64,000 nt of DNA from Peribacillus sp. FSL E2-0218 (GCF_037992945.1 NZ_CP150304.1:2297501-2361500), one strand, 5' to 3'; positions 41,785-51,305 are shown, numbered from the stretch's first letter. Notes: generated by a model not told the origin, from the sequence alone. Program-made: numbers and translations.

Positions 41785-42871
41785 ATACGGTTTGAAAAGA
41801 GTCATTAATGCTAGCGGAAGAATGAGTATACTTGGTGTTTCTGCTCCGACTGACACAGTGATGGATGCGATGAAAACAGGTGGACAAAATTATGTTGAAA
41901 TCTCTGAATTAGTCGATAAGTCAGGACAGCATATAGCGAATTTACTTCAATCAGAAGCAGCGGTCGTCGTAAACTCAGCTTCCAGCGGAATCGCCCTTTC
42001 AGTGGCGGCAATCGTCACTGAAGGAAATAGAAGGAAAAGTGAAAGACTTCATCAAGATCACATTCAAAAGAATGAAGTCATCATGCTGAAAGGACACAAT
42101 GTTCAGTATGGAGCGCCAGTCGAAACGATGATTTACCTTGGTGGCGGAAAATTGGTTGAAGTGGGATATGCAAACGAAGGCAAGGCAGAACATATTGCCG
42201 ACGCCATTAATGATAATACGTCCGCGATCTTATACGTGAAATCCCATCATGCCGTTCAGAAGAATATGATTTCGATAGAAGAAGCCTGGGAAGTGGCAAA
42301 AGCTTATAATATTCCTTTGATTGTCGATGCTGCAGCGGAGGAAGAATTGAAGAAATATGTACAAGTCTCCGATTTAGCCATTTACAGTGGTTCAAAAGCG
42401 ATTGAAGGACCAACATCGGGTATTGTTGCTGGGAAACAAAAATATATCGAGTGGTTGAAGGTACAATTGCACTGTAGCGGCAGGAGTATGAAAGTTGGTA
42501 AAGAAACAACCTTTGGGTTGCTTCAGGCATTGGATGAGTATTTTGTCAAAGCGGACAATAGCGGACAAGAAAAAGCTAGTTTACAAGTTCTTGCATCACT
42601 AGAATCCATTGATGGCGTAAAAGTAACGATTGTTCAAGATGAGGCAGGTAGAGCCATCTATAGAGCTCGTATCTCCATTGATCCTTTGATTACGGAAACA
42701 ACGGCAAAGGAAGTGAACGAGCAGCTGAAAAATGGAAATATTGCCATTTACACGCGTGATTATGGTGTACGTCAAGGCTTTTTCGATATCGATCCGCGTC
42801 CATTGCAAGGTGATGACATTCATGTCATTGAAGCACAGTTAAGAACCATTTTAGGAGGGAATCAAGGATGA
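41762..42871 (+). CDS. DgaE-like PLP-dependent ammonia lyase
   Basis: A 369-residue fold-type I PLP enzyme of the SelA/DgaE group. The lysine that would hold PLP is Lys212 in YSGSKAIEGPTSG. The N terminus GLKRVINASGRMSILG and VVVNSASSGIALSVAA fit D-glucosaminate-6-phosphate ammonia lyase DgaE. It should remove ammonia from a 2-amino-2-deoxy sugar acid, giving a 2-keto-3-deoxy acid. Start 41762 has AAAAGGAG nine bases upstream; an ATG at 41774 with GGAGAG is an alternative. Unlike Salmonella dga, no PTS genes are linked. Confidence 0.85.
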   Translation: MESSMNAKYGLKRVINASGRMSILGVSAPTDTVMDAMKTGGQNYVEISELVDKSGQHIANLLQSEAAVVVNSASSGIALSVAAIVTEGNRRKSERLHQDHIQKNEVIMLKGHNVQYGAPVETMIYLGGGKLVEVGYANEGKAEHIADAINDNTSAILYVKSHHAVQKNMISIEEAWEVAKAYNIPLIVDAAAEEELKKYVQVSDLAIYSGSKAIEGPTSGIVAGKQKYIEWLKVQLHCSGRSMKVGKETTFGLLQALDEYFVKADNSGQEKASLQVLASLESIDGVKVTIVQDEAGRAIYRARISIDPLITETTAKEVNEQLKNGNIAIYTRDYGVRQGFFDIDPRPLQGDDIHVIEAQLRTILGGNQG

Positions 42872-43623
42872 CTAACATAAACGAACGCTTTTTGAATGAT
42901 CGAGTGGCGCTTAATGTACTTGCCGATAGTGTAGAAAATGCAGTGGAGGTGTTCAACGCAGCGGAAGGCCATGTCTTGGTGGGGGTGCTTTCCAAGGATT
43001 ATCCAACCGTTGAAGCGGGAGTGGCTGCAATGCAGGAGTATGGCGATGCCATTGATGAGGCCGTTTCAATCGGCCTTGGCGCTGGTGATAATAGGCAGGC
43101 GACAGTTGTTGCAGAAATTGCAAAATATTATCCTGGGAGCCATATTAATCAGGTTTTCCCGAGTGTGGGAGCGACAAGGGCAAATTTGGGCGAAAAGGAT
43201 AGTTGGATAAATTCGTTGGTTTCTCCAACTGGCAAAGTCGGCTATGTGAATATTTCCACCGGCCCTGTTAGTGCAGGTGCAAGTGAAACTGCCATTGTAC
43301 CGATCAAAGCGGCCATTGCCTTGGTCCGGGATATGGGAGGTAATGCATTGAAATACTTCCCGATGAAGGGCCTGAAGCATGAAGAGGAGTACCGTGCAGT
43401 GGCCAAAGCTTGCGGTGAAGAGGGCTTTGCTTTAGAACCGACTGGTGGAATCGACTTGGAGAATTTCGAAACCATTCTGGAAATAGCTTTGGAAGCAAAA
43501 GTGCCTAAAATCATTCCCCATGTTTATTCTTCCATCATTGATCAAGAAACCGGCAAAACGAATGAGGAGGATGTAAGGAAATTATTGGCCATGACAAAAA
43601 AATTGGTTGAAAAATATGCGTAA
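42868..43623 (+). CDS. DgaF-like 2-dehydro-3-deoxy-phosphogluconate aldolase
   Basis: A 251-residue class I aldolase of the KDGP/DgaF family. Lys162 in ALKYFPMKGLKH is the likely Schiff-base lysine, and EPTGGIDLENFETI is the phosphate-binding end of the barrel. It splits 2-keto-3-deoxy-6-phosphogluconate to pyruvate and glyceraldehyde-3-phosphate. The ATG overlaps the lyase stop by four bases and follows GGAGGG. The downstream kinase would supply its phosphorylated substrate. Confidence 0.87.
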   Translation: MTNINERFLNDRVALNVLADSVENAVEVFNAAEGHVLVGVLSKDYPTVEAGVAAMQEYGDAIDEAVSIGLGAGDNRQATVVAEIAKYYPGSHINQVFPSVGATRANLGEKDSWINSLVSPTGKVGYVNISTGPVSAGASETAIVPIKAAIALVRDMGGNALKYFPMKGLKHEEEYRAVAKACGEEGFALEPTGGIDLENFETILEIALEAKVPKIIPHVYSSIIDQETGKTNEEDVRKLLAMTKKLVEKYA

Positions 43624-44629
43624 ACGGATCGTGGCATTCGGGGAAGTGATGATGCGCTTGCAGGTACCGGGACATGCCCTATTATCACAAGCCAACACGC
43701 TGCAATACTCCTTTTCAGGCACTGGGGTAAACGTTGCTTCTGCGATGACCAAACTTGGGCATGATGGTTTCCTGGTGACAAAATTACCGGATAATCCTCT
43801 TGGGGATTCTGCGGTGGTTTCCTTGCAGCACTTAGGCATTGAACGGGATTTCATTTCCAGAGGCGGTAAGTATTTGGGGATGTACTTTCTGGAAAACGGC
43901 TTTGGGCAACGTGCAAGCCGGGTCACCTACTCAAATCGGCTCGAAAGCAGTTTCAATACTGCTTCGCTATCCGATTATGATTTGGGACTGATTGCAGAAA
44001 AGGCAGATATCATTCATTTTTGCGGGATCACACTTGCCATGGCGGATAATGTACGGGAAAGCATGAAGGTGCTGGCGAGAAAAGTAAAAGAAAAAGGCGG
44101 TACGGTCTGTTTCGATTGCAATTACCGCCCTTCCTTATGGGAGGGAGGGTATGCAGCTGCCAAGCCTCATTATGAAGAAATGCTTTCATTGGCGGATATT
44201 GTCATGATGAATGAAAAAGACGCCATGTATATTTTAGGGATGAAGTCCAAATCTCCACATCGGGATGGACAGCTTAGGGAGTTGGTGCCTGAAGTGGCCA
44301 AAAAATACAATATCCGGTCAATAGCGGGGACACATCGTTCAATCAATAGTGATACTACCCATACTTTACGTGGATACCTGTACAAGGAGCAAACATTTCA
44401 CTTTTCAGATAACCTATCATTTTCGGTTTATGATAGAATAGGTTCAGGCGATGCATATACGAGCGGAATCCTCCATGGAGAATTGACAGGCTTTTCCCCG
44501 GAAAAGACAGTTCTGTTTGCAGCTGTTTCAGGAATGCTGGCGTGTACGGTCGTTGGTGATACTCCTTTGGCAACTGAAATGGAGATCCTGTCAGCCATGG
44601 AAGGTAAAATGGAAGATATAATGAGATAA
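43616..44629 (+). CDS. PfkB family sugar kinase (2-keto-3-deoxygluconate kinase-like)
   Basis: A 337-residue ribokinase-fold kinase: IVAFGEVMMRLQVPG at the N terminus, GTGVNVASAMTKLG, CFDCNYRPSLW (typical of KDG kinases) and the C-terminal signature DRIGSGDAYTSGILHG with the catalytic Asp. It probably phosphorylates the 2-keto-3-deoxy acid made by the lyase at C6. ATG at 43616 overlaps the aldolase end by 8 bp; a TTG at 43607 is also in frame. No strong ribosome site precedes either, so translation is likely coupled. Confidence 0.87.
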   Translation: MRKRIVAFGEVMMRLQVPGHALLSQANTLQYSFSGTGVNVASAMTKLGHDGFLVTKLPDNPLGDSAVVSLQHLGIERDFISRGGKYLGMYFLENGFGQRASRVTYSNRLESSFNTASLSDYDLGLIAEKADIIHFCGITLAMADNVRESMKVLARKVKEKGGTVCFDCNYRPSLWEGGYAAAKPHYEEMLSLADIVMMNEKDAMYILGMKSKSPHRDGQLRELVPEVAKKYNIRSIAGTHRSINSDTTHTLRGYLYKEQTFHFSDNLSFSVYDRIGSGDAYTSGILHGELTGFSPEKTVLFAAVSGMLACTVVGDTPLATEMEILSAMEGKMEDIMR

Positions 44630-44646
44630 AAGGCAGGAGATGTGGG

Positions 44647-45369
44647 ATGAGAGTGAACAGGAAAAATGGACCTATGTATTTACAAATTAAAGAAATATTG
44701 AAGGATCGTATTTTACATGGTGTTTATGCCATTGACACGAACATCCCCTCCGAGCCTCTGCTGGAAGAAGAATTTAAGGTAAGTAAGGTTACTGTCCGCA
44801 ATGCGATTAAAGAACTTGTGCAAGAGGGATATGTCGAAAAGAAAAGCGGAAAAGGCACTAGAGTCATAGCGAATGGTTCGATTGTCAAGCTTTCCAAAGG
44901 GAAGCGCTTCACGGAACTATTGGTGGAGGAAGGGCATTTCATTTTCAAAAAAATGTTGAACATCTCTCATGTTGAACTTCCTGCTGATTCTCATCTGCAT
45001 CCTTTATTCGGCGATCATTGCATAAACATTGAACGAATCTATTTGTTGGACAATGAGCCTTATATTTACTTTACGCATTACGTTTCCCTGGATTTGGACC
45101 AAGATGAGTTGGACGAGGTCCAAATCAATTCCTTGTACCGTTTTTTAGAGGATCATAACGTCCAGCTTGAAACTTTCAGGGACGAATTTGGCGTTACCAT
45201 CCCACCGGACCATATATGTGAAGCACTGAAAATCGAACCCAATAGTGCTGTTCTAAAAAGGATTCGGATTTCAAGTGACGGGGACGGAAAGGTCATGGAA
45301 TATAGTGAAGGATTTTACAACACGGCGAAACAGAATTATATCGTTACATATAATGAGCCGGTACAATAA
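44647..45369 (+). CDS. GntR/HutC family transcriptional regulator
   Basis: A 240-residue regulator with an N-terminal GntR winged helix (YLQIKEILKDRILHGVYAID, IPSEPLLEEEFKVSKVTVRNAIKELVQEGYVEKKSGKGT) and a C-terminal UTRA ligand domain (RIYLLDNEPYIYFTHYVSL, VMEYSEGFY). It should control this operon in response to the sugar acid or its phosphate. It is 17 bp behind the kinase gene. A possible cre site separates it from the permease. Confidence 0.88.
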   Translation: MRVNRKNGPMYLQIKEILKDRILHGVYAIDTNIPSEPLLEEEFKVSKVTVRNAIKELVQEGYVEKKSGKGTRVIANGSIVKLSKGKRFTELLVEEGHFIFKKMLNISHVELPADSHLHPLFGDHCINIERIYLLDNEPYIYFTHYVSLDLDQDELDEVQINSLYRFLEDHNVQLETFRDEFGVTIPPDHICEALKIEPNSAVLKRIRISSDGDGKVMEYSEGFYNTAKQNYIVTYNEPVQ

Positions 45370-45399
45370 TTCGATTTTCGATTTATTGTATCGCTTTGA

Positions 45400-45414
45400 A
45401 TGTAAGCGATTTCT
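45400..45414. promoter_or_regulatory. Candidate cre site before the GntP permease
   Basis: ATGTAAGCGATTTCT fits the degenerate consensus WTGNAANCGNWNNCW. It lies 18 bp before the permease start codon. Confidence 0.45.
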
Positions 45415-45432
45415 TAAGGGCGGGTAGAGCAT

Positions 45433-46758
45433 ATGGAGCTATATTTATTAGGAATTACGCTGATAGCGATCGTCATTGTTATTTTGGGGGTATCATGGTG
45501 GAAATGGCATGCATTCATAAGTTTGACTGTAGCCAGTTTATTCTTAGCTGTTTTTTCCGGTCTTCCTTTGGACAAGATTGTAGGCGCTTACGAAACGGGC
45601 GTCGGTGCAGTCCTGGGACACCTTATAGGCATTTTGGCATTAGGGACGATTCTAGGGAAGATGATGTCCGACTCAGGAGCTGGCATGCAGGTAGCCGACT
45701 TCTTTATTCATAAATTTGGTGTGAAGAATTTGCCATGGGCGATGCTGTTGTCAGGCTTCATCATCGGGATACCGGTATTTTTCGAAGTGGGCTTGGTCAT
45801 ATTGCTCCCTTTGGTCATTTCCATACGGAAATCGACTAAAGTGAATATACTATTAATCGGAATTCCAGTACTTGCTGGTTTATCGATCGTACATGGGCTT
45901 GTACCCCCGCATCCGGGTGCGATGACGGCAATCGGGATTTATAATGCTAACATGGGGCACGTACTTCTTTACTCATTGATCATAGCATTCCCGACAGCTG
46001 TACTTGCCGGTCCTTTGTTTGCGAAATGGATTCAAAAACGGGTAGTTCCAGTTGGGGAACCGGAATTGATCCGGGTGGAAACGAAGGCAAATGCCTTGCC
46101 AGGCACAGGAGTTTCGTTCTTTATCATCCTCTTGCCTGTATTGCTTATGGTCTTGACGGTGTTGGCTCCTTATCTGCCAATACCGGCTTCCATGGAAAAA
46201 TGCTTGTTATTTATCGGAAGTCCGGTCATTGCCCTATTAATCTCTTGTTTTGCAGCTTACTATTTCTTGGGCTTTAGGCAGGGAATGGATAAATCGCTCA
46301 TTAAAAAATTAACGGAAGAATGCTTATTGCCTTTGGCTTCCATTATTTTAATAATTGGAGCGGGGGGTGGCTTCAAGCAGATCTTAATCGATAGTGGCGT
46401 GGGAACCGCCATTGCATCCATGTCTGAACAAATATCATTATCACCACTCGTGCTTGCATTTCTAGTGGCTGGATTGATCCGGATTGCCACAGGCTCTGCA
46501 ACGGTCGCTTTGACCACAGCAGCAGGAATCGTTTCACCAGTCGTTGCCAATATGACGGGTGTCAATTTGGAATTACTCGTCATTGCCACGGGCGCAGGTT
46601 CACTTATGTTTTCCCATGTCAATGATGCAGGCTTCTGGTTGGTCAAGGAATATATGGGGTTAACCGTAAAAGAAACGTTCAAAACATGGACAGTCATGGA
46701 AACCTTACTTTCCTTTGTGGCTTTCGGTCTTGTATTGATCTTGGATCTATTTGTTTAG
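45433..46758 (+). CDS. GntP family gluconate-type permease
   Basis: A 441-residue membrane protein of about 12 helices. GntP features include PGAMTAIGIYNANMG, VFFEVGLVILLPLV, and the C-terminal GSATVALTTAAGIVSPV and MFSHVNDAGFWLVKEYMG. GntP carriers take up gluconate and related sugar acids with protons. As last gene of the operon it indicates that the pathway's substrate enters unphosphorylated, which explains the kinase and the absence of PTS genes. Start ATG with AAGGGCGGG upstream. Confidence 0.9.
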   Translation: MELYLLGITLIAIVIVILGVSWWKWHAFISLTVASLFLAVFSGLPLDKIVGAYETGVGAVLGHLIGILALGTILGKMMSDSGAGMQVADFFIHKFGVKNLPWAMLLSGFIIGIPVFFEVGLVILLPLVISIRKSTKVNILLIGIPVLAGLSIVHGLVPPHPGAMTAIGIYNANMGHVLLYSLIIAFPTAVLAGPLFAKWIQKRVVPVGEPELIRVETKANALPGTGVSFFIILLPVLLMVLTVLAPYLPIPASMEKCLLFIGSPVIALLISCFAAYYFLGFRQGMDKSLIKKLTEECLLPLASIILIIGAGGGFKQILIDSGVGTAIASMSEQISLSPLVLAFLVAGLIRIATGSATVALTTAAGIVSPVVANMTGVNLELLVIATGAGSLMFSHVNDAGFWLVKEYMGLTVKETFKTWTVMETLLSFVAFGLVLILDLFV

Positions 46759-46800
46759 GCAATATGAGGGACAAATGTAGTGGATAGATAACAATTCTTT

Positions 46801-46845
46801 ACCCCCGTGATGTGTCAAGGGGTGACATATCACCGGGGGTTTTCA
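46801..46845 (+). terminator. Terminator of the amino-sugar-acid operon
   Basis: Long stem ACCCCCGTGATGTGTCA / TGACATATCACCGGGGGT (with small mismatches) around AGGGG, followed by TTTT. Confidence 0.88.
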
Positions 46846-46949
46846 TTTTGTATTAAGGTTCCAAAGGCTAAGTGAAGCAAACGAATGGATATGGCCGGCT
46901 TGGATGACATAGGAGATTGGAATAAGATTCATCCCGAACTTTCTTCGTT

Positions 46950-47132
46950 TCACCCAGAGGTTGTGGGGCTTGCTCCTCTAATGTATAAATCCTGACAGAG
47001 ACTTCGATATTGTAAGATAGACAGCTTACCGTTGACATATTCATTTTGAATATAGTCTAACAATTCATTGGCATGATTGGGCTTCCGGCGTTTTTCCTGA
47101 ATGTAATGGAGGATTAAAACTTCTATAGTCAC
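46950..47132 (-). CDS. YppF-like small protein (60 residues)
   Basis: A 60-residue minus-strand gene with a GTG start at 47132, preceded by AAGGTGA. The core HANELLDYIQNEYVNGKLSILQYRSL resembles the YppF-like small proteins of Bacillus, which have no known function. No signal peptide or membrane segment. It stands alone between the GntP operon terminator and a 490-bp gap. Family assignment is from remembered pattern and is moderately sure. Confidence 0.6.
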   Translation of the reverse strand: MTIEVLILHYIQEKRRKPNHANELLDYIQNEYVNGKLSILQYRSLCQDLYIRGASPTTSG

Positions 47133-47630
47133 ACACTCACCTTACTTGACAAGTATTTTTTTCATTAACAATATAACACGGTAATTCAAGTAATTATCAT
47201 TTTTTGAATATTTTAACTATCGACATTTTTATACAAATATAAGAGCGGTTAAATTCGAACTTTGCCGAAAGAAGCCATGGCCGGTGAAAAATAAGCATTT
47301 ACCCGTAGTTATTAAGGATTTGCACTGAGATTGCTTCTTCCTCCTCTCCAAGTTATATGGAGAGAATTTAGTTATTGACCGTTTCATTTCACTGCAGTCA
47401 CCCGCTCATCTTTTCGAATCCACTTTGTAATAGGTTGATGGGAAATGATCTTGCATATGTAAGAGTGAGAGTATGAGGGAATGGGAGTCTATCATCGTTC
47501 GTAAGGAAACATTGCCTTGAAGAAGAAATACATAAGGAAGGTATAAAGGTTTCGGAATGAAATCATCCCGAAACCTTTTTGTTTATGAACGGCAATCATT
47601 GAGATGTGAGGGGTAATGACTAAATGAACT
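47133..47630. other. Intergenic region before the MFS carrier gene
   Basis: About 500 bp with the upstream region of the yppF-like gene at one end and a terminator hairpin (47547-47580) at the other. I see no coding frame or repeat. Confidence 0.4.
47547..47580. terminator. Hairpin terminator downstream of the MFS carrier gene
   Basis: Stem AAAGGTTTCGG / CCGAAACCTTT around a 12-base loop, with TTTTT following on the plus strand. It lies 50 bp beyond the stop of the minus-strand MFS gene. Confidence 0.65.
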
Positions 47631-48920
47631 TCATGCCTGGACTTTTTGAACGGAAAATGGCGCTCCCTGAAGTTCGGCTGCCTCTCTCTTAATGGAGAAT
47701 ATATAAGCGGCCAGGCCTAAGAGGGCTGCAAAAATCAGCATGGCAATCGATGTACTGAAGTCCCCGCCGGAAAGATCGCGCAGCCAGCCCATGATATAAC
47801 TGGAGAAGCCGCCCATGATATTGGTGAATCCAAGCAAGCCAGCGGCACGCCCGGCCGTTTCTGGCGTTGAATATTTAACCATGAGCATATTGCTCAGATG
47901 GAACACTCCGCCTTGGGCACCCATTGCCAGTCCCATGCATAGCCCTGCCAGAATTGGATTTCCAATGAAGACGGCCACTGTCAAAAAGATAGCCGTCATC
48001 GCAAATAGAAGCGAGGCCATCAAGCTGGGACGCCGCGTCTTGTCTGCTAGAAAGCCGCATGCCAGGACAAAACCAAGCGCAAATAACCAGGAAAGGGAAG
48101 TTATGCTCGACATTCCTTCCTTTTCGAAGCCTTTTGCTTCTATAAGATAAGTAGGAAGCCAAATACTTATTCCGAAAAACAGGAATGAACAGACAAGCAT
48201 ACCGAACCAAACGATCCAGAAGCGATGATCTTTGGCGAAATTTTTAGCCTCGGATGGTTCGCCGTTCTTGTCTTCCTCATCCTGCTGGCGAATGAAAGCC
48301 AATTCTTCTTTACTTAACCGGGGGTGCTCCTCCGGGGTATTTCTCGTCATGAAAATGAACATCGGGATGTTGATGAATAAGTTGAATGCTGCGAGCATGA
48401 AGAAAGCAGCTTGCCAGTGAAGTAAAGAGATAACAAGCACCAATATAATGGCCCCTATCGCTGGCCCTAAATAGTTGCCAGTAAGCCAGGAGGACTGGGC
48501 CCTTCCTAATTCACGTTTATGAAACCAGTTGGAAATGAATTTCCCCGATACGGGAATCATCATGCCTTCCCCGAATCCGAGTATGATCCTGCTAATCAGG
48601 AACACTTCATACGAATTGGCAAGGCCTGACGTAATCATGGTAAGTGTCCATATGAATAAACCGGCAATGGCGGTTTTTCGGGCCCCCAGTTTATCGATGA
48701 TGAATCCCCAAAAAAGGTTTGATACTCCATAGGCAATCGTGAATACGAAAGAAAGAAGACCGATTTTTGCATTTTTATCATCACCTGTCATACCGAGTGC
48801 ATTCAAGAATTCTGGATCTGTTTGAATGATGGAAATGCCAACCTTATCTATTTGTCCGAAAAACCAAAAGAAAAAAATTGGAACGGCAATGTACAACCAT
48901 CTTTTTTTCCCATTTAACAC
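47631..48920 (-). CDS. MFS transporter, anion:cation symporter (ACS) family
   Basis: A 429-residue 12-helix carrier. WGFIIDKLGARKTAIAGLFIW is motif A after helix 2, and FLADKTRRPSLM its repeat after helix 8; SRIILGFGEGMMIPVSGKFISNWF is typical of the ACS family that imports organic anions such as phthalate, glucarate, hydroxyphenylacetate and tartrate. The gene heads the catabolic island and shares a promoter-operator design with the cupin operon, so it probably imports the acid degraded there. GGAGATGG precedes the ATG. Confidence 0.88.
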   Translation of the reverse strand: MLNGKKRWLYIAVPIFFFWFFGQIDKVGISIIQTDPEFLNALGMTGDDKNAKIGLLSFVFTIAYGVSNLFWGFIIDKLGARKTAIAGLFIWTLTMITSGLANSYEVFLISRIILGFGEGMMIPVSGKFISNWFHKRELGRAQSSWLTGNYLGPAIGAIILVLVISLLHWQAAFFMLAAFNLFINIPMFIFMTRNTPEEHPRLSKEELAFIRQQDEEDKNGEPSEAKNFAKDHRFWIVWFGMLVCSFLFFGISIWLPTYLIEAKGFEKEGMSSITSLSWLFALGFVLACGFLADKTRRPSLMASLLFAMTAIFLTVAVFIGNPILAGLCMGLAMGAQGGVFHLSNMLMVKYSTPETAGRAAGLLGFTNIMGGFSSYIMGWLRDLSGGDFSTSIAMLIFAALLGLAAYIFSIKREAAELQGAPFSVQKVQA

Positions 48921-49075
48921 AACACCATCTCCTTGTCAATTTTAGCATGACTTAAAACACTTACCATCAAGAATAAGTGAATGTCGGATCTTGGTTTGGA
49001 TTGTCCCCCTTATCCGCCGCATCCCGCCTTTCTTTAATGAAACTAAAGGTGACTTTTCTGGGTGATGTTTTGTAA

Positions 49076-49128
49076 GCGAAACAACGTTTCACTTTCTTAA
49101 CGATAAAATAAATAGAATTGATTGTCAA
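49076..49128 (-). promoter_or_regulatory. MFS carrier promoter with IclR-type operator
   Basis: On the minus strand TTGACA (49128-49123), 17 bp, TATCGT (49105-49100), then after 8 bp the dyad TGAAACGTTGTTTCGC (49091-49076). The dyad is 14/16 identical to that downstream of the cupin-operon promoter, and resembles the GAAAC..GTTTC boxes bound by KdgR-type IclR regulators. Position over the start site implies repression. Confidence 0.6.
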
Positions 49129-49532
49129 TTTAATATTTTGATAATTTTATATTTTTAGAAAATAGTTCCGGACTGTCAGGTGAGAATGACAGTAAAAAAC
49201 AACTAATCAAACCGGGGAAAAAGAGGATAAGCAAAATGATTGGGAAAATGCAAGTGGTAATGATGAAGAATTTGGCTCTCGTTTATTAAGAGGTTTCCGC
49301 TTCAAGAAACCCGCTTCTCTACCGAATTATGAAATTTTACGTTTGTTTTTATTTTCAAACTTAGATATATTTGGAAGGTGATAAGTCTTGATCAAGCAGT
49401 GCTTTGGTCATTGCAAAATGCCGAAAGGACTGAATCACCCAAATAGTTTTATATTCGTAAATATGCTTTAATTAACAAATAAGCAATTAATCTATTCATT
49501 CGTGATAATAAAAAGGATTGGGAGGTTTAAAA
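49129..49532. other. Intergenic region before the hydrolase gene
   Basis: About 400 bp, AT-rich. It contains one small hairpin CTGTCA/TGACAG (49178-49197) and no convincing gene. The hydrolase promoter must lie in it but is not obvious. Confidence 0.35.
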
Positions 49533-50339
49533 ATGTCTATCAGGCACTTGGAAAAACACTCGATTCACTATCTGGAATCGGGAGATGGAAAGGCGCTCGT
49601 CATTTTGCATGGCTTAGGAAACAATTCACAGTCATGGAAGCAACAGCTCAGTCAGTTGAAGGAAGATTTCAGGGTAATTGCCTGGGATGCGCCAGGTTAC
49701 GGTGAAAGTTCTGATCCAGAGGAAGAATTTCAGGATTTTTCGCAGTTTGCGGATGTGTTGAAGGAATTTCTTGAGAGTCTAGGTTTGCCATCGGTGTACC
49801 TGCTCGGCCATTCGATGGGATCGGCCATTGCGCTCGATTTTACAAGCAGGTTTCCGAAGATGGTTGAGGCGCTGATCATAGCGGATGCGACGCGGGGAGC
49901 GGCCGGGGTAAGCTCTGAGGAAAATAAACGGAAACTTCAGAATAGATTACATTCGATTAATACGTTAAGGCCGGAGGAACTTGCGAGGAAAAGAGTGAAG
50001 GCGCTCTTATCGCAAAATGCTTCTTCCGGGGTAGTCAAGGAAGCGGAACGGATCATGTCGCAAGTACGCCCAGCTGGATACCGGTCCGTATCGTACGCTT
50101 TATCGAATGTAAACCAAATGGAATTGCTTTCATCCATATCCGTTCCGACCTTGGTCATTTGTGGTGAATTGGATCTGGTCACGCCTGTTAGTGAATCAAA
50201 GGTTTTTCATGAGTTGATTCCCCATTCCGAATTGGCCATCGTCCCGAATACCGGCCATTTATGCTATCAGGAAGATCCGGTAACATTTAATGAAATTGTT
50301 ACTGATTTTTTGAAGCGGCACTTGGCAGACCATACATAA
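49533..50339 (+). CDS. Alpha/beta hydrolase, possible C-C bond hydrolase
   Basis: A 268-residue alpha/beta-hydrolase. The oxyanion region is ILHGLGNNSQSW, the nucleophile elbow LLGHSMGSA (Ser about 100), the acid in VICGELDLVTP and the His in NTGHLCYQE. Length and sequence resemble meta-cleavage-product hydrolases (MhpC/BphD/PcaD relatives). Beside an extradiol dioxygenase this is a plausible ring-fission product hydrolase, but enol-lactonase or esterase activity is equally open. ATG at 49533 follows GGGAGGT. Confidence 0.82.
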   Translation: MSIRHLEKHSIHYLESGDGKALVILHGLGNNSQSWKQQLSQLKEDFRVIAWDAPGYGESSDPEEEFQDFSQFADVLKEFLESLGLPSVYLLGHSMGSAIALDFTSRFPKMVEALIIADATRGAAGVSSEENKRKLQNRLHSINTLRPEELARKRVKALLSQNASSGVVKEAERIMSQVRPAGYRSVSYALSNVNQMELLSSISVPTLVICGELDLVTPVSESKVFHELIPHSELAIVPNTGHLCYQEDPVTFNEIVTDFLKRHLADHT

Positions 50340-50412
50340 TAAGTGACTTGAAGATTGTGGTTTTTTGGAAAAACGAGAAATGAGATGAATATACAACTGG
50401 AGGAATACGCGA

Positions 50413-51228
50413 ATGGTAAGCGAAGAAAAAGAAAAAGAGAAATATAGTGCTAATTCATTGGTGAGAGGGCTGGAGATCATTAAGCTATTCAATGAATCAC
50501 AGCCGAATTTGTCTCTTTCGGAAATTGCAAAACAACTGGGTGTGAGCAGAACGGTTCCATACCGGTTATTATTTACGTTACAAAATATTGGCTACCTATC
50601 ACAGGACGAACATACAAAACGGTATAGTTTAACCCCAAAAGTGCTGGAATTGGGATTCAGTTATTTGAATAGCCTGAAATTCCAGGAAATTGTCCAACCA
50701 TATATGGAGGCACTGCGTGATGAAATAGGAGCCTCCTGCCATCTTTCCATTTTGGATGGACAGGAAGTCGTTTATGTTGGCAGTGCTCCGATCAGAGGCG
50801 TTTCCGCTGTCAATGTGAACATCGGCTTGCGGCTGCCTGCACATGCGGTGGCGAATGGGAAATTACTTTTGGCTTATCAACCGAAAGAAATGCTTATGCA
50901 AATGATCAAAATATCGAACCTTACACCTTATACGGACAAAACACTTACTACTCCTGGGGAATTCATGAAGCAACTGGAGGCGATTCGCCAAAATGGTTAC
51001 TCGATGACAAGCGGGGAATTCCACCCCGGCATCCGTTCTGTAGCTGCACCTATTTTTGATAGGAATGGTAAGGTACTGGCTGCCTTGAATGTCGTGGCGA
51101 CAGAATCGGCTTATCAGGCAGACTTCATCGATAAAATCGCCCTGCCGAAACTGCTGGAAATTTCCCGGCAGTTATCCGTGTACATGGGATATAGTGGAGC
51201 AAAGCCATTTCAACATGAAGATGTCTGA
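50413..51228 (+). CDS. IclR family transcriptional regulator
   Basis: A 271-residue regulator. The N-terminal winged helix (SLVRGLEIIKLFNESQPNLS, LSEIAKQLGVSRTVPYRLLFTLQNIGYLS) and C-terminal GAF-like effector domain (GASCHLSILDGQEVVYVGSAP, GLRLPAHAVANGKLLLAY, GYSMTSGEFHPGIRSVAAPIFD) are complete. IclR proteins of the PcaR/PobR group control aromatic catabolism. It sits amid the island, 73 bp after the hydrolase gene, and is the best candidate to bind the two matching dyads at 49076 and 51434. GGAGGAA precedes the ATG. Confidence 0.9.
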   Translation: MVSEEKEKEKYSANSLVRGLEIIKLFNESQPNLSLSEIAKQLGVSRTVPYRLLFTLQNIGYLSQDEHTKRYSLTPKVLELGFSYLNSLKFQEIVQPYMEALRDEIGASCHLSILDGQEVVYVGSAPIRGVSAVNVNIGLRLPAHAVANGKLLLAYQPKEMLMQMIKISNLTPYTDKTLTTPGEFMKQLEAIRQNGYSMTSGEFHPGIRSVAAPIFDRNGKVLAALNVVATESAYQADFIDKIALPKLLEISRQLSVYMGYSGAKPFQHEDV

Positions 51229-51264
51229 AGAGATGTATACGATCAAAAATGTATCAACCATTAT

Positions 51265-51305
51265 AAAAATGTGGATTCCTAAAACTTGGGTGTCCACATT
51301 TTTTT
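51265..51305 (+). terminator. Terminator of the iclR gene
   Basis: Stem AAAAATGTGGA / TCCACATTTTTTT with a 17-base loop; the right arm continues into a T-run. Confidence 0.82.
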
